Shown piece after piece: positions 9,207 through 17,769 of a stretch of DNA of 64,000 bases (positions are counted from its first letter, which is position 1; each line of letters opens with the position of its first letter). The stretch lies in NCBI RefSeq assembly GCF_026343945.1, contig NZ_JAPKNJ010000001.1:2604001-2668000 (forward strand). The letters are read 5' to 3'. The notes beneath the pieces were generated by a model. The model had not been told where the DNA came from. It saw nothing but the letters and a program-made list of their open reading frames with translations, and searched no databases. The translations under genes and the position numbers were made by a program. Origin of the DNA: Kaistia algarum. GTDB taxonomy: Bacteria > Pseudomonadota > Alphaproteobacteria > Rhizobiales > Kaistiaceae.

Positions 9207-10039
9207 AACCGCTTCTCGAAATCTCCGCCGCGCGCGTCTTCTTCGACGGCATCTTCTCCGAACCGCGAATTGCGCATCCCGAAGGTGTCGCAATCCATCC
9301 CGACGGCTCGGTCTGGTGCGGCACGGAGACCGGGGATCTGATCCGTATCGAGGCGGATGGTTCCTCGGCACGCCGGATGGGCTCGACCGGCGGCTTCCTG
9401 CTCGGCATAGCGTTCGATCCGGCGGGCAATGTCTTCGCCTGCGATCTGAAGCACGCGGCGATCTTTCGGTATGACGCGGCTTCCGGAGAGATGGCGCGCT
9501 TTGCCGCGTCGGGCATCGGGGTTCCGAACTATCCGGTGGTCGATGCGGCGCGGGGCGTCCTCTATGTCACCGACAGCCGCGGCAACAACAATGTCGGTCC
9601 GGGCGTCTTCCGTTTCGACCTCGTCACCGGGAAGGGCGGCGTCTGGTGCGAAACACCGATGGATTTCGCCAATGGCTGCCTGCTGGCGAAAAATGGCGGC
9701 GGACTCTACGTGGTCGAGAGCGACGTGCCTTGCGTCTCGCTCGTCGAGATCCGCGCCGATGGTTCAGCCGGCACCGTCCGCCGGATTTCCGAGCCGATGA
9801 ATGTTCCGGATGGTCTCGCCTTCGGTCCGGACGGTGCTCTCTATATTTCGTGCTACGAGCCGAGCCGGATCTATCGCCAGAAAGAAGGCGGCGCATTGGA
9901 GCTTCTGATCGAGGACCCGAAGGCAACAATGCTCGCCCATCCGACCAACATCGCCTTCAAGGGCGACAAGCTCTACACCGCCAATCTCGGACGCTGGCAC
10001 ATCACCGAGATCGACCTGTCCGGCGTCGCCGGCTTTTGA
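9203..10039 (+). CDS. SMP-30/gluconolactonase/LRE family protein, apparent CTG start
   Basis: This is a roughly 278-residue beta-propeller of the SMP-30 family, whose members hydrolyse sugar lactones or related esters with a bound divalent metal. Repeats of the type HPEGVAIHPDGSVW, MNVPDGLAFGPDGALYIS and AHPTNIAFKGDKLY mark the blades; acidic and Asn residues in PEG, FANG and VPDG are candidate metal ligands. No ATG, GTG or TTG fits the conserved start. A strong GGAGGA at 9189-9194 stands eight bases before a CTG at 9203 that overlaps the upstream TGA (CTGA), so a CTG start by coupled translation is proposed. An ATC at 9200 is the only nearby alternative. In this operon it probably opens a lactone made by the dehydrogenase. 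Confidence 0.8.
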   Translation: MKPLLEISAARVFFDGIFSEPRIAHPEGVAIHPDGSVWCGTETGDLIRIEADGSSARRMGSTGGFLLGIAFDPAGNVFACDLKHAAIFRYDAASGEMARFAASGIGVPNYPVVDAARGVLYVTDSRGNNNVGPGVFRFDLVTGKGGVWCETPMDFANGCLLAKNGGGLYVVESDVPCVSLVEIRADGSAGTVRRISEPMNVPDGLAFGPDGALYISCYEPSRIYRQKEGGALELLIEDPKATMLAHPTNIAFKGDKLYTANLGRWHITEIDLSGVAGF

Positions 10040-10047
10040 GGATCATC

Positions 10048-10722
10048 ATGCAGGATCAGGATCTCTTTGCGCTCGTTCGCGAGAAACTCTTCACCGCGGT
10101 CATCGGCGACGTCATGGATGCGGCCGGCCTGACGCGGCAATTCCTCCCGCCGGACATCCGCGCCCTCGTGCCCGAGACGGTGCTGGTCGGCCGCGCCATG
10201 CCGGTCCAGGAAGCCGACTGCGCTACCGAGACGCTCGGCCATAGCGGCGGCAACGATGCCTTCGGCCTGATGTTCAAGGCCCTCGATCAGCTCTCCCCCG
10301 GAGAGATCTATATCTGTACCGGTTCCTCGCCGCGCTATGCGCTCTGGGGCGGGCTCATGAGCACGAGGGCCGAAAAGCTCGGCGCCGTCGGTGCGGTGCT
10401 CGACGGGTATCATCGCGACACGCGCGAGATCCTGAAGCTGGGTTTCCCAGTCTTCTCAATGGGTTCTTATGCGCAGGACCAGCGCGTCCGCGGCCGCGTC
10501 ATCGACTATCGCTGCCCGATCGAGTTCAAGAATGGCTGCCGCGTCGAGCCCGGCGACCTGATCGTCGGCGATATCGACGGCGTCCTGACGGTGCCCAAGG
10601 CCCATGTCGGCGACATCATCCAGGCGGCGCTCCGCAAGGTCGCGGGCGAGGACGTCGTCCGCGACATGATCCTCGCCGGCCGCGATACGAGCGGGATCTT
10701 CGAGGAAACCGGCATCATGTGA
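10048..10722 (+). CDS. RraA-like/HMG aldolase family protein
   Basis: This 224-residue protein belongs to the family containing 4-hydroxy-4-methyl-2-oxoglutarate aldolase, oxaloacetate decarboxylases and RraA. The ATG at 10048 follows GAGGATC. The signature GGLMSTRAEKLGAVGAVLDG, followed by HRDT, supplies the Arg-Asp pair that binds the divalent metal and pyruvyl group in the aldolases, and GDIDGVLTVP is the second family hallmark. Catalytic residues are kept and the gene ends a catabolic operon, so a class II aldolase or decarboxylase acting on a 2-keto acid is more likely than RNase E inhibition. It ends at the hairpin shared with the convergent lipase gene. Confidence 0.85.
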   Translation: MQDQDLFALVREKLFTAVIGDVMDAAGLTRQFLPPDIRALVPETVLVGRAMPVQEADCATETLGHSGGNDAFGLMFKALDQLSPGEIYICTGSSPRYALWGGLMSTRAEKLGAVGAVLDGYHRDTREILKLGFPVFSMGSYAQDQRVRGRVIDYRCPIEFKNGCRVEPGDLIVGDIDGVLTVPKAHVGDIIQAALRKVAGEDVVRDMILAGRDTSGIFEETGIM

Positions 10723-10738
10723 CGGCTTGCGCCGTCAC
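10719..10738. terminator. Hairpin shared by two convergent genes
   Basis: A perfect 8-bp stem GTGACGGC (10719-10726) pairs with GCCGTCAC (10731-10738) around a TTGC loop. The TGA of the aldolase-like gene (10720-10722) lies in the left arm and the TGA of the lipase gene (10735-10737, minus strand) in the right arm. A T-run follows only weakly, so it may act as a bidirectional terminator or mRNA 3'-end stabiliser. Confidence 0.6.
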
Positions 10739-11955
10739 TTCAGACTGTCGAACCAGATCTTCCATTGCGGCACCGATTTGGCGAAGGTGCCGCGATGGGT
10801 CGTCGGGCCGGTTGAGATCGCGTCGACGACATTATTGCCGTTGCCGATGGCATTTTGATAGGTCATCACGAGGCGACCAAGGCCCTGGGAAATTACTTCG
10901 TCGGCCTCGCCATAGTAATTACGGACCGGCGTCTTGATAATCCAGCGATAGGATTGCGTCGCCGCAACGAGGCGTCCATAAGCCGACGCCGCGAAGAACT
11001 GCGGATTGAAATATTCGGGGCGGATGAGCTTCCTGATATTCGTCGGTATATCCTTCGGATCGTAGTCGGCGCGGTCATAGGCTCTTTTCGAGATGTCGTA
11101 ATATTCATCATTGATCAGCGAACGCGCGAGGCCAGGCACACCGTAATAATTCTCGAAAGAGAACGACGACAGGATGAAGAGAGTCGTCACCCAGTCCGCG
11201 TCGATCTTGCGCGGAAAGTCTAAAAAGCCGCTAAGCGCGACAAAGATATCGACCGGAGCGCTGGCCGTAGCGGCCGCATCAACCTTGACGCCGGTATCCT
11301 CAAGCTTTTCCAGCAACGCCATGGTGACGAAGCCACCCTGCGACCAGCCGCCGATGAAAAGCTTCGGTGCCGCGATGTTCATCTTGGCGAGTACAGCGCG
11401 GCTGGCCATCAGCATGTCGTAGGTAGCCTGCTGGTGGCTAGCCTTGACCATATACCCCTCAGGGTCCTTCGACGTCCCCAGGCCGAAATAGTCGCTGCCG
11501 ATCAGAAGGTAACCCTGCCCGGCGAACTGGGCGACCATCAGCTGTGTCTCGGCGGACTGGTCCGGAAAGGACGGGACCTGGTCGTGACCATAGACGGTGC
11601 CGTGCTGGTAGGAGACGAGCGGGAAACTGCTGCCGTCCGTGTCGGGAACGGCGAGGAGGCCGGACGCCACGGTCGGCTGGTTGCCTCGCTCCGGGATGAC
11701 GGAGGTATAGGAGACGCGGTAGAGCCGGACGGCATTCTTTGCCGGCGTGTAAGCGACTGTAATACCGAAGAATTTCGGCGTATCGACGGACAGGATCGCA
11801 TTGAGCTTGTCGGTGTCCCAGCGCCCGATCAACGTATAGCTGATCCCGGATGCGACCTCGACCGGTTCGCTTTCCTCGGCGTGCAGCCGGGTGGTGCCGA
11901 TCGCCCCAACAAGGAGCAAAGCGAGCACCAGGAGGCGCATGTGGAGACGGGGCAT
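10735..11955 (-). CDS. Secreted lipase-type alpha/beta hydrolase
   Basis: This 406-residue protein starts with a short basic end and a hydrophobic stretch (residues 6-20), a Sec-type signal peptide probably cleaved near HAEE, so it should be exported. The body resembles bacterial secretory lipases. The nucleophile elbow GGWSQGG places the serine at residue 205, a candidate acid lies in YYGEADEVIS and a histidine in GPTTHRGTF. The ATG at 11955 has AGGAG six bases upstream. It faces the catabolic operon tail to tail and shares only a hairpin with it. No neighbour points to a specific ester. It could hydrolyse lipids or other extracellular esters, and nothing in sequence separates these. Confidence 0.82.
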   Translation of the reverse strand: MPRLHMRLLVLALLLVGAIGTTRLHAEESEPVEVASGISYTLIGRWDTDKLNAILSVDTPKFFGITVAYTPAKNAVRLYRVSYTSVIPERGNQPTVASGLLAVPDTDGSSFPLVSYQHGTVYGHDQVPSFPDQSAETQLMVAQFAGQGYLLIGSDYFGLGTSKDPEGYMVKASHQQATYDMLMASRAVLAKMNIAAPKLFIGGWSQGGFVTMALLEKLEDTGVKVDAAATASAPVDIFVALSGFLDFPRKIDADWVTTLFILSSFSFENYYGVPGLARSLINDEYYDISKRAYDRADYDPKDIPTNIRKLIRPEYFNPQFFAASAYGRLVAATQSYRWIIKTPVRNYYGEADEVISQGLGRLVMTYQNAIGNGNNVVDAISTGPTTHRGTFAKSVPQWKIWFDSLK

Positions 11956-12156
11956 GAAGATCTCCTGGCTGGCCTTTGGTCATGGCCGGCAAAATGAAAG
12001 GGCACGGGCGCAACGCCTGCCGCTGCGGGCCGGACGATGGAGCCTTCCCCTTGTCACGGTCAAGGAGCTGCGCTGGTGATCCTTCGCGACTGTGCTGCCC
12101 TGCGGGCTCGGTCCGTACGTCGCACGTCGATCCGGCCTCTGGCATGTGGATTGCTT

Positions 12157-12185
12157 TTGACAGAACCGAAGTTTGACCGTTTGAT
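12157..12185 (+). promoter_or_regulatory. Candidate promoter and TTTGAC repeats before the BMP-type importer operon
   Basis: TTGACA at 12157-12162 is followed after 17 bases by TTTGAT at 12180-12185, a moderate sigma-70-type match. The block TTTGAC is repeated at 12156, 12172 and (as TTTGATC) 12180, so a regulator could bind direct repeats here. It is the only promoter-like stretch noticed in the 275-base gap at 11956-12230. Confidence 0.35.
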
Positions 12186-12230
12186 CAAGGCGAACCCAAC
12201 GGTCGGTTCACCACAAGAAGGGGACGGGTA

Positions 12231-13283
12231 ATGAAGAAGCAGGGAACGGGCGGGGCATTCGGCAATCCGTCGCGGCGCGACTTCCTGATGGCCAGCGCCG
12301 GGGCGGCGGTCGTTCTGTCGCTGGCGGGCCTTGGCAACGCTCAGGCGGCCGGCGGACTGGTCGCGCTCGTGCATACGCAGGCGGCAGGCGATAATGGCCC
12401 GATCGATGGCATGATCGCGGCGCTGAAGAAGCTGGCCTCCGAAGAAGGCTTCGAGACGCGCACGATCTATGCGCAGGACCCGGCGACCTTCGAGACGATT
12501 TTGCGCGGCCTCGGCACGGCCGGCGCCAAGATCGTGATCACGACCTTCCTGCAGATGGGCGCGCCGGTTAAGGCGGTTGCCCCGGATTTCCCGGATACAC
12601 GCTTCGTCGAACTCTATGCCGATCCGCTCGATCCGCCGCTGCCGAATGTCCGCACGATCTCCTACAACTATCACCTTGGCTGCTACCTTTCCGGCCTGTT
12701 TGGCGCGAAGTTCAGCACGTCGAAGTCCATTGGTTATATTGGCGGCGTCAGCATTCCCGGTCTGAACGCGGATCTGAACGCCTTCAAGCTGGCGGCAGCC
12801 AGCGTCAGCCCCGATATCAAGGTGACGGGCGCCTTTGCCGGCTCGTTCCAGGATCCGGCCAAGGGTCACGAGATTGCGGCGCAGATGTATCAAGATGGCG
12901 TCGACTACATCCAGACCGACGGTGCGGCGACCGATATCGGCGTCATCCAGGCGGCGACCGAGGGCGAGGGCCGCTTCGTCTCCGGCGGCTCGCGCGACCA
13001 GATCAAGCTCGGCCCGAAGCAGGTCGTCTCGCTGGTGCTCGCGGACTTTGGCCAGTCGCTCTACAGCCAGGTCAAGGCCGCGCTGGCCGCCGACTGGAAG
13101 GGCAGCCACTATGCGACGGGCCTCAATGAAGGCGTGATCGACTTCATCCTCTCGGAGGAGTTCCTGAAGGTCGCCGACCCAGCTGTCGCCACCAAGGCCA
13201 AAGAGATCTTCGCCGAGGTCGACAAGGTCAAGGGCGAGATCGCAGCCGGCAAGATCGAGGTTCCGTTCAACCCGAACCCGTAA
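12231..13283 (+). CDS. BMP-family nucleoside-type ABC transporter substrate-binding protein
   Basis: This 350-residue periplasmic binding protein belongs to the basic membrane protein (Med/PnrA) family, whose characterised members bind nucleosides. A twin-arginine signal SRRDFLMASAG is followed by a hydrophobic core and a likely cleavage after AQA near residue 36. VALVHTQAAGDNGPIDGM, IGYIGGVSIPGLNADLNAF and DYIQTDGAATDIGVIQAA are typical of the family. The ATG at 12231 is preceded by AAGGGGACGGG. It is followed, eight bases on, by its ATPase and then two permeases and two nucleoside hydrolases, so nucleosides are the likely cargo. Unlike three other binding-protein genes in this window, it has no hairpin after it. 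Confidence 0.88.
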   Translation: MKKQGTGGAFGNPSRRDFLMASAGAAVVLSLAGLGNAQAAGGLVALVHTQAAGDNGPIDGMIAALKKLASEEGFETRTIYAQDPATFETILRGLGTAGAKIVITTFLQMGAPVKAVAPDFPDTRFVELYADPLDPPLPNVRTISYNYHLGCYLSGLFGAKFSTSKSIGYIGGVSIPGLNADLNAFKLAAASVSPDIKVTGAFAGSFQDPAKGHEIAAQMYQDGVDYIQTDGAATDIGVIQAATEGEGRFVSGGSRDQIKLGPKQVVSLVLADFGQSLYSQVKAALAADWKGSHYATGLNEGVIDFILSEEFLKVADPAVATKAKEIFAEVDKVKGEIAAGKIEVPFNPNP

Positions 13284-13291
13284 CCTTCATC

Positions 13292-14863
13292 ATGGCGGAC
13301 GAGAGCGAGATCGCGCTGGCCTGTGCTGGCGTGGACGTTCGGTATGGCACCGTGCTGGCGCTTTCAGGCGTCAGCGTGGCCTTCCGGCGCGGCATGATCC
13401 ATGCGGTGGTCGGCCAGAACGGCGCCGGCAAGACGACGTTCGCGCGCGTTGCGTCCGGCCTCGTGCGGCCGACTTCCGGCACGCTGCGGATCGGCGGCAG
13501 GCCTGTGGCGCTCGGCAGCGTCGGGGCCGCCCGCGCTGCCGGCATCGAACTCGTCCACCAGAGCTTCGCGCTTCCGCCATCCTTCACGGTGGCGGAGGCT
13601 ATGGAGTTCGGCTCGACGCGGCCGGACTTCCCGCTCTATACAAGGCGCGGTCTGCAGGCGCGCTGGCGCGATCACCTCCAGGGTCTCGGCGTCGACGTGC
13701 CGCTCAGCGCGCGGATCCGCGACCTTCCCGTCGAGACGCAGCAGGCCGTTGAGATTGCCCGGGCGCTCGTCTCCAACGCCAAGGTGCTCATTCTCGACGA
13801 GCCGACGGCGGTACTCTCGCCGGTCGGCATCAGTTTCCTGTCCGAGCGCGTCCGGCGCCTGCGCGACCAGGGCGTGACCATCCTTTTGATCCTGCACAAG
13901 ATTCATGAGGTCATGGCGGTCGCCGAGACCGTGACGGCGCTTCGGGGTGGCAGGCTTGTCGAGGGTCCGACCCCGATCGGATCGATCACGCCGGAGCAAC
14001 TCGCGACCGCGATCATCGGTTCGGCCGAGGCGGCGGCATTGGCGCCCGCGGACCTCGCCGCCGCCACCGGCGAGGAGCCTGTCCTCCATCTGCCGATTTC
14101 GGGTCCGCATGGTCGGCTCGTCCTCTGGATGCGCAGCGTTTCGACGCTTCCCGATCCGGACGGCCCGGCGTTGGACGGCGTCGATCTTCATGTCGAGGCC
14201 GGCCGCATCGTCGGCGTCGCCGGTGTCGAGGGCAATGGCCAGCGGGCGCTCGTCCGGGCCATTTCAGGCCTTGCCGATGTCAGCGTTGGAAATATCGAAC
14301 TGGCCGGCGACGACGTCACCCGTGCTTCGCTGGCCGAGCGACGCTCGAAGGGGCTGCGCATCATCCCGTTCGAGCGCAATGTCGAGGGCCTCAGCCTCAC
14401 CACGTCACTTTGGGAAAACTGGTCGGCGCGCGATCTCGTTCTCCGATCGGCGCTGGGCTTCATCGATCCGAAGGCGTTGAAGAAAGCCTGCCGGAGCGCG
14501 CTGGAGCGCTGGAGCGTGCGCTTCAACGCGGTCGAGCAACCAGCCGGCTCGCTCTCGGGTGGCAATGCTCAGAAAGTCATCCTCGCCCGCGAAATCGACG
14601 ATGCGGCGGCGCTGATCATCGCGGCCCAGCCGACTCGCGGCCTCGATATCGGCGCCACCGCCTTCGTCTGGCAGTCGCTCCGCGCCGCCCGCGCGCGCGG
14701 CGCCGGGGTGCTGGTGATCTCGTCCGATCTCGACGAACTCTTCGATATTTCGGACAGGTTGGTGGTGATGATGTCGGGCCGCGTCGTCGCGGAATTCCAG
14801 CCGCCCTATGATCTGGAAGCCGTCGGATCGGCCATGACGCGCGCCCGGGCGGAGGCAGCTTGA
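13292..14863 (+). CDS. BMP-type nucleoside ABC transporter ATP-binding protein
   Basis: This 523-residue ATPase has two fused nucleotide-binding domains. The first has Walker A GQNGAGKTT, signature LPVETQQAVEIA and Walker B LILDEPTAVLSP. The second has the degenerate P-loop GVEGNGQRA, the signature LSGGNAQKV and the Walker B variant IIAAQPTRGLDIG, in which the usual DE is AQ; that substitution is common in this nucleoside-importer branch. The gene starts eight bases after the binding-protein gene and its TGA overlaps the next start (TTGATG), so the transporter genes are co-translated. It should power import of nucleosides at the inner membrane. Confidence 0.92.
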   Translation: MADESEIALACAGVDVRYGTVLALSGVSVAFRRGMIHAVVGQNGAGKTTFARVASGLVRPTSGTLRIGGRPVALGSVGAARAAGIELVHQSFALPPSFTVAEAMEFGSTRPDFPLYTRRGLQARWRDHLQGLGVDVPLSARIRDLPVETQQAVEIARALVSNAKVLILDEPTAVLSPVGISFLSERVRRLRDQGVTILLILHKIHEVMAVAETVTALRGGRLVEGPTPIGSITPEQLATAIIGSAEAAALAPADLAAATGEEPVLHLPISGPHGRLVLWMRSVSTLPDPDGPALDGVDLHVEAGRIVGVAGVEGNGQRALVRAISGLADVSVGNIELAGDDVTRASLAERRSKGLRIIPFERNVEGLSLTTSLWENWSARDLVLRSALGFIDPKALKKACRSALERWSVRFNAVEQPAGSLSGGNAQKVILAREIDDAAALIIAAQPTRGLDIGATAFVWQSLRAARARGAGVLVISSDLDELFDISDRLVVMMSGRVVAEFQPPYDLEAVGSAMTRARAEAA

Positions 14864-15909
14864 TGAACAGTCGCCTTGTCGTCGTTCTGCGCGCGCTTGC
14901 CTATGTTGTCGTCGCGCTCGTGCTTGTCGGCATCGTGTTCGAATTGATGGGCTTTTCCAGCCTCCTGATGTTCCGCAGCATTGCCGAAGGCGCGTTCCTG
15001 TCGAAATCGGCGCTGCTCGGCAGCCTGCGCTGGGCCGTTCCGCTGTTCCTGTCGGCGCTCGGCGTGCTCATCGCTTTCCGCGCCGGTTTCTTCAATGTCG
15101 GCACGCAAGGGCAGTTCTATCTTGGCGCCATCGGCGCGGCGACGGCCGTCCATTGGCTGGACGGCGCCCCGGCCTTCATCGTGGTGCCCGCGGCGCTCAT
15201 CGCCGGGGCTGCCGGTGGCGCGCTCTGGGCATTCTGGCCCGGTTTGCTGCGCGTCCGTTCCGGCACCGACGAGGTGCTGACGACGCTGATGGCAAACTTC
15301 ATCGCCGGCCTGTTTCTCATCTATGTCACCTCCGGTCCGCTCAAGGACCCGACAGGAACCGGCGAACTCTCCGCGTCGAAGCCGGTCGCCGCCGCCTATC
15401 GTATCAGCACATCGAGCGGGCTCTCGCCGCTCATCATCGCCATTGCCGTTGCGTCGGCGGTGCTGGTCTGGGTGCTGATGAACCGGACGGCCTTCGGCGT
15501 TCTGTCGGGCCTCGCCGGCCGCAACCCGGTCATGGTCACCTGGCAGGGCGCGCGGCTCTCGCGGCTCGGCCTTGCGGCGTTCCTGCTTTCTGGGCTCTTC
15601 GCCGGTCTCGCCGGAGCGGTCGAATTCATGGGGCCGAGCGGACGGCTCGTCTCCGGCTTCATGCCGGCGCATGGCTTCACCGCCATCCTGATCGCGCTGG
15701 TCGGCGGGCTCTCGGTCGTCGGCGTCGTCGGGTCCAGCCTGTTCTTCGGCGGACTTGCCTCGGCGAGCCTTTATCTGCCGATCATCGCCGGGCTTCCCTC
15801 CGCGGCGATCGATGTCATCAACGCGGCCATCGCGCTCTTCATCACCGCAAGAACAGGACCACGCCTCCGCTTCCTGTCGCGTTTCCGGCGCAAGGAGGCC
15901 CAATCGTGA
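14863..15909 (+). CDS. BMP-type nucleoside ABC transporter permease, subunit 1
   Basis: This permease of about 348 residues is of the RbsC/YufP type seen in nucleoside importers. An ATG at 14863 overlaps the upstream TGA by one base and is preferred to a TTG one codon earlier. Hydrophobic helices alternate with the loops AFRAGFFNVGTQGQFYLGAI and RSGTDEVLTTLMANFIA, which are characteristic of this branch, and the C-terminal part has ILIALVGGLSVVGVVGSS. The stop overlaps the GTG start of the second permease by four bases (GTGA). Together they form a heterodimeric channel. Confidence 0.9.
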   Translation: MNSRLVVVLRALAYVVVALVLVGIVFELMGFSSLLMFRSIAEGAFLSKSALLGSLRWAVPLFLSALGVLIAFRAGFFNVGTQGQFYLGAIGAATAVHWLDGAPAFIVVPAALIAGAAGGALWAFWPGLLRVRSGTDEVLTTLMANFIAGLFLIYVTSGPLKDPTGTGELSASKPVAAAYRISTSSGLSPLIIAIAVASAVLVWVLMNRTAFGVLSGLAGRNPVMVTWQGARLSRLGLAAFLLSGLFAGLAGAVEFMGPSGRLVSGFMPAHGFTAILIALVGGLSVVGVVGSSLFFGGLASASLYLPIIAGLPSAAIDVINAAIALFITARTGPRLRFLSRFRRKEAQS

Positions 15910-16796
15910 TCGACTTCCTCGTCGCCGTGCTGCGGTCGGGCACTCCGCTTATCTACGCTGCCATGGCCGGCATGCTGGCGCAGCGCGCGGGCGTCTGGCA
16001 TCTGGGACTGGAGGGCCTGATGATCATGGGCGCCTGCGCTTCCGTGCTCGCCGCGGCGGCGACCGGCTCGATTCCCTTGGCTCTTCTGGTCGCGATCGGC
16101 GTTTGCCTCGTCTTTTCGCTGCTGTTCTGGGTGGTGATCGAAAAGCTGCGCGCCAGCCCGATCATCGCCGGTCTTGGGCTGACAGGCCTTGGCCTGGGCG
16201 GTACGGATCTGGCTGTACAGGCGGTCTATGGCACGCAGGGTTCTGTCCGCGCGCCGATCGGACTGCCGCATCCCGAGGGTTTCGGAGCGTTCTCCTCGCT
16301 CTCGATCCTCGTCTTCGCCATGCCGGTCGTCGTGTTCGCGCTCTTCCTGCTGACGCGGCGCACGCGCTTCGGTCTTCGGCTGGCCGCCTGCGGCGAGCAT
16401 CCGTTTGCCGCGCGCAGCGTCGGCGCCGATCCGGGGCGCATGCGGCTCATCGCGCTGCTGCTGGGCGGGGTCCTGTGCGCGCTGGCCGGGGCTGAACTCG
16501 CGCTGGGCAGCTTGCAGATCTTCTCGATCAACATGACCGCCGGCCGCGGCTTCATGGCGTTCTCGGCCGTGATCTTCGGTGCCGGTCATCCGATCGGCTC
16601 GGCGGCGGCGGCGGTCTTCTTCTCGGTCGTCGAGGCGCTCGGCATTCGCGCCCAGCTCAGTTTCGGCAATGCCGTTCCGCACCAGCTCCTACAGATGCTC
16701 CCCTATATCGCGACGATCGCCGGCATCTGGCTTTCGGGCCGGCTGCGCGGCGGCGCGAGGGCGCCAAGCGGCCTCGGCGAACTTCGCGACGCCTGA
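15906..16796 (+). CDS. BMP-type nucleoside ABC transporter permease, subunit 2
   Basis: A GTG at 15906 overlaps the previous stop (GTGA) and gives a 296-residue permease starting MIDFLVAVLRSGTPLIYAAM. The motif LAQRAGVWHLGLEGLMIMGA is the hallmark of the YufQ-like second permease of nucleoside importers, and AVIFGAGHPIGSAAAAVFF is the corresponding C-terminal segment. A longer in-frame opening from 15153 lies across the first permease and is a shadow. Helices account for most of the chain. It completes the importer and is followed 18 bases on by a nucleoside hydrolase gene. Confidence 0.9.
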   Translation: MIDFLVAVLRSGTPLIYAAMAGMLAQRAGVWHLGLEGLMIMGACASVLAAAATGSIPLALLVAIGVCLVFSLLFWVVIEKLRASPIIAGLGLTGLGLGGTDLAVQAVYGTQGSVRAPIGLPHPEGFGAFSSLSILVFAMPVVVFALFLLTRRTRFGLRLAACGEHPFAARSVGADPGRMRLIALLLGGVLCALAGAELALGSLQIFSINMTAGRGFMAFSAVIFGAGHPIGSAAAAVFFSVVEALGIRAQLSFGNAVPHQLLQMLPYIATIAGIWLSGRLRGGARAPSGLGELRDA

Positions 16797-16814
16797 TTGC
16801 TCAAGAGAGAGACC

Positions 16815-17753
16815 ATGACGCGCAAGATCATCATCGACACCGACCCCGGCCAGGACGACGCCGTCGCCATCCTCCTGGCTCTCGCCTCGCCCGAACTCGA
16901 TGTGCTCGGCATTACTGTGGTGGCCGGCAACGTGCCGCTCTCGCGCACCGTGTTGAATGCCCGCAAGATCCTGGAACTGGCGGGGCGGACGGATGTCCCG
17001 ATCTATGCCGGCTGCTCGCGCCCGATCCGCCGTCCGCTCATCACAGCCGAACATGTGCATGGCCCAACGGGGCTTGATGGGCCGTCGCTGCCGGAGCCAA
17101 CGGTGGCGATCCAGCAGCAGCACGCCGTCGATTTTCTGATCGACAGCCTCCGCGCGGCGGAGCCGGGCGAGATCACGCTGGTGACGCTGGGCCCGCTCAC
17201 CAATGTCGCCTTGGCGTTGATCAAGGCGCCGGACATCGCGGAGAGGATCCAGGAGATCGTGATGATCTTCGGTTCCTTCTCCGAAGCCGGCAACATTACG
17301 CCGGCAGCCGATTTCAACAATTATGTTGATCCCGAAGCTTCCGAAGTGGTGCTGAAGAGCGGCATTCCGCTCGTCATGCTGCCGATGGACGTCACGCATC
17401 AGTGCCTCTCGACCCGCGAGCGGCTGGAGCGCATTCGCGCGCTTGGAAACCGTTGCGCCGTCGCCACCGCCGATATGCTGACCTTCTCGGAACATTTCGA
17501 CATCGAGAAATATGGCTGGGAGGGCGCGCCGCTGCACGATCCCTGCGCCATTGCCTATCTGCTGAAGCCCGAACTCTTCGCCGGGCGGCTGGTCAATGTC
17601 GAGGTCGAGACGGCGAGCCCGCTGACCGTCGGCATGTCCGTCGTCGACTGGTGGCATGTGACCGACCGGCCACGAAACGCGCAGTTCATGCGCACCGTCG
17701 ACGTGCCGGCCTTCTATGAATTGCTCACCGAGCGCCTCGCGCGCCTGCCCTGA
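16815..17753 (+). CDS. Nucleoside hydrolase (inosine-uridine preferring family), intact active site
   Basis: This 312-residue enzyme should cleave imported ribonucleosides to base and ribose. The calcium-binding motif DTDPGQDDA gives Asp8, Asp10, Asp14 and Asp15, and HDP gives His241 and Asp242. These numbers coincide with the well-studied trypanosomatid enzyme. The GPLTN loop (Thr129) and EAGNITPAADFNNY segment are also present. The ATG at 16815 follows AGAGAGAGACC and is preferred to an upstream TTG. It sits directly behind the nucleoside importer and 16 bases before a paralogue that has lost several of these residues, so this copy probably supplies the catalytic activity. Confidence 0.93.
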   Translation: MTRKIIIDTDPGQDDAVAILLALASPELDVLGITVVAGNVPLSRTVLNARKILELAGRTDVPIYAGCSRPIRRPLITAEHVHGPTGLDGPSLPEPTVAIQQQHAVDFLIDSLRAAEPGEITLVTLGPLTNVALALIKAPDIAERIQEIVMIFGSFSEAGNITPAADFNNYVDPEASEVVLKSGIPLVMLPMDVTHQCLSTRERLERIRALGNRCAVATADMLTFSEHFDIEKYGWEGAPLHDPCAIAYLLKPELFAGRLVNVEVETASPLTVGMSVVDWWHVTDRPRNAQFMRTVDVPAFYELLTERLARLP

Positions 17754-17769
17754 TCATCGGAGACACGCC

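Noticed and set aside
10048..10722. RraA as an RNase E inhibitor
   Set aside because: The aldolase metal-binding motif (G-x-x-DG-x-x-RD) is intact and the gene ends a catabolic operon, so an enzyme is more likely.
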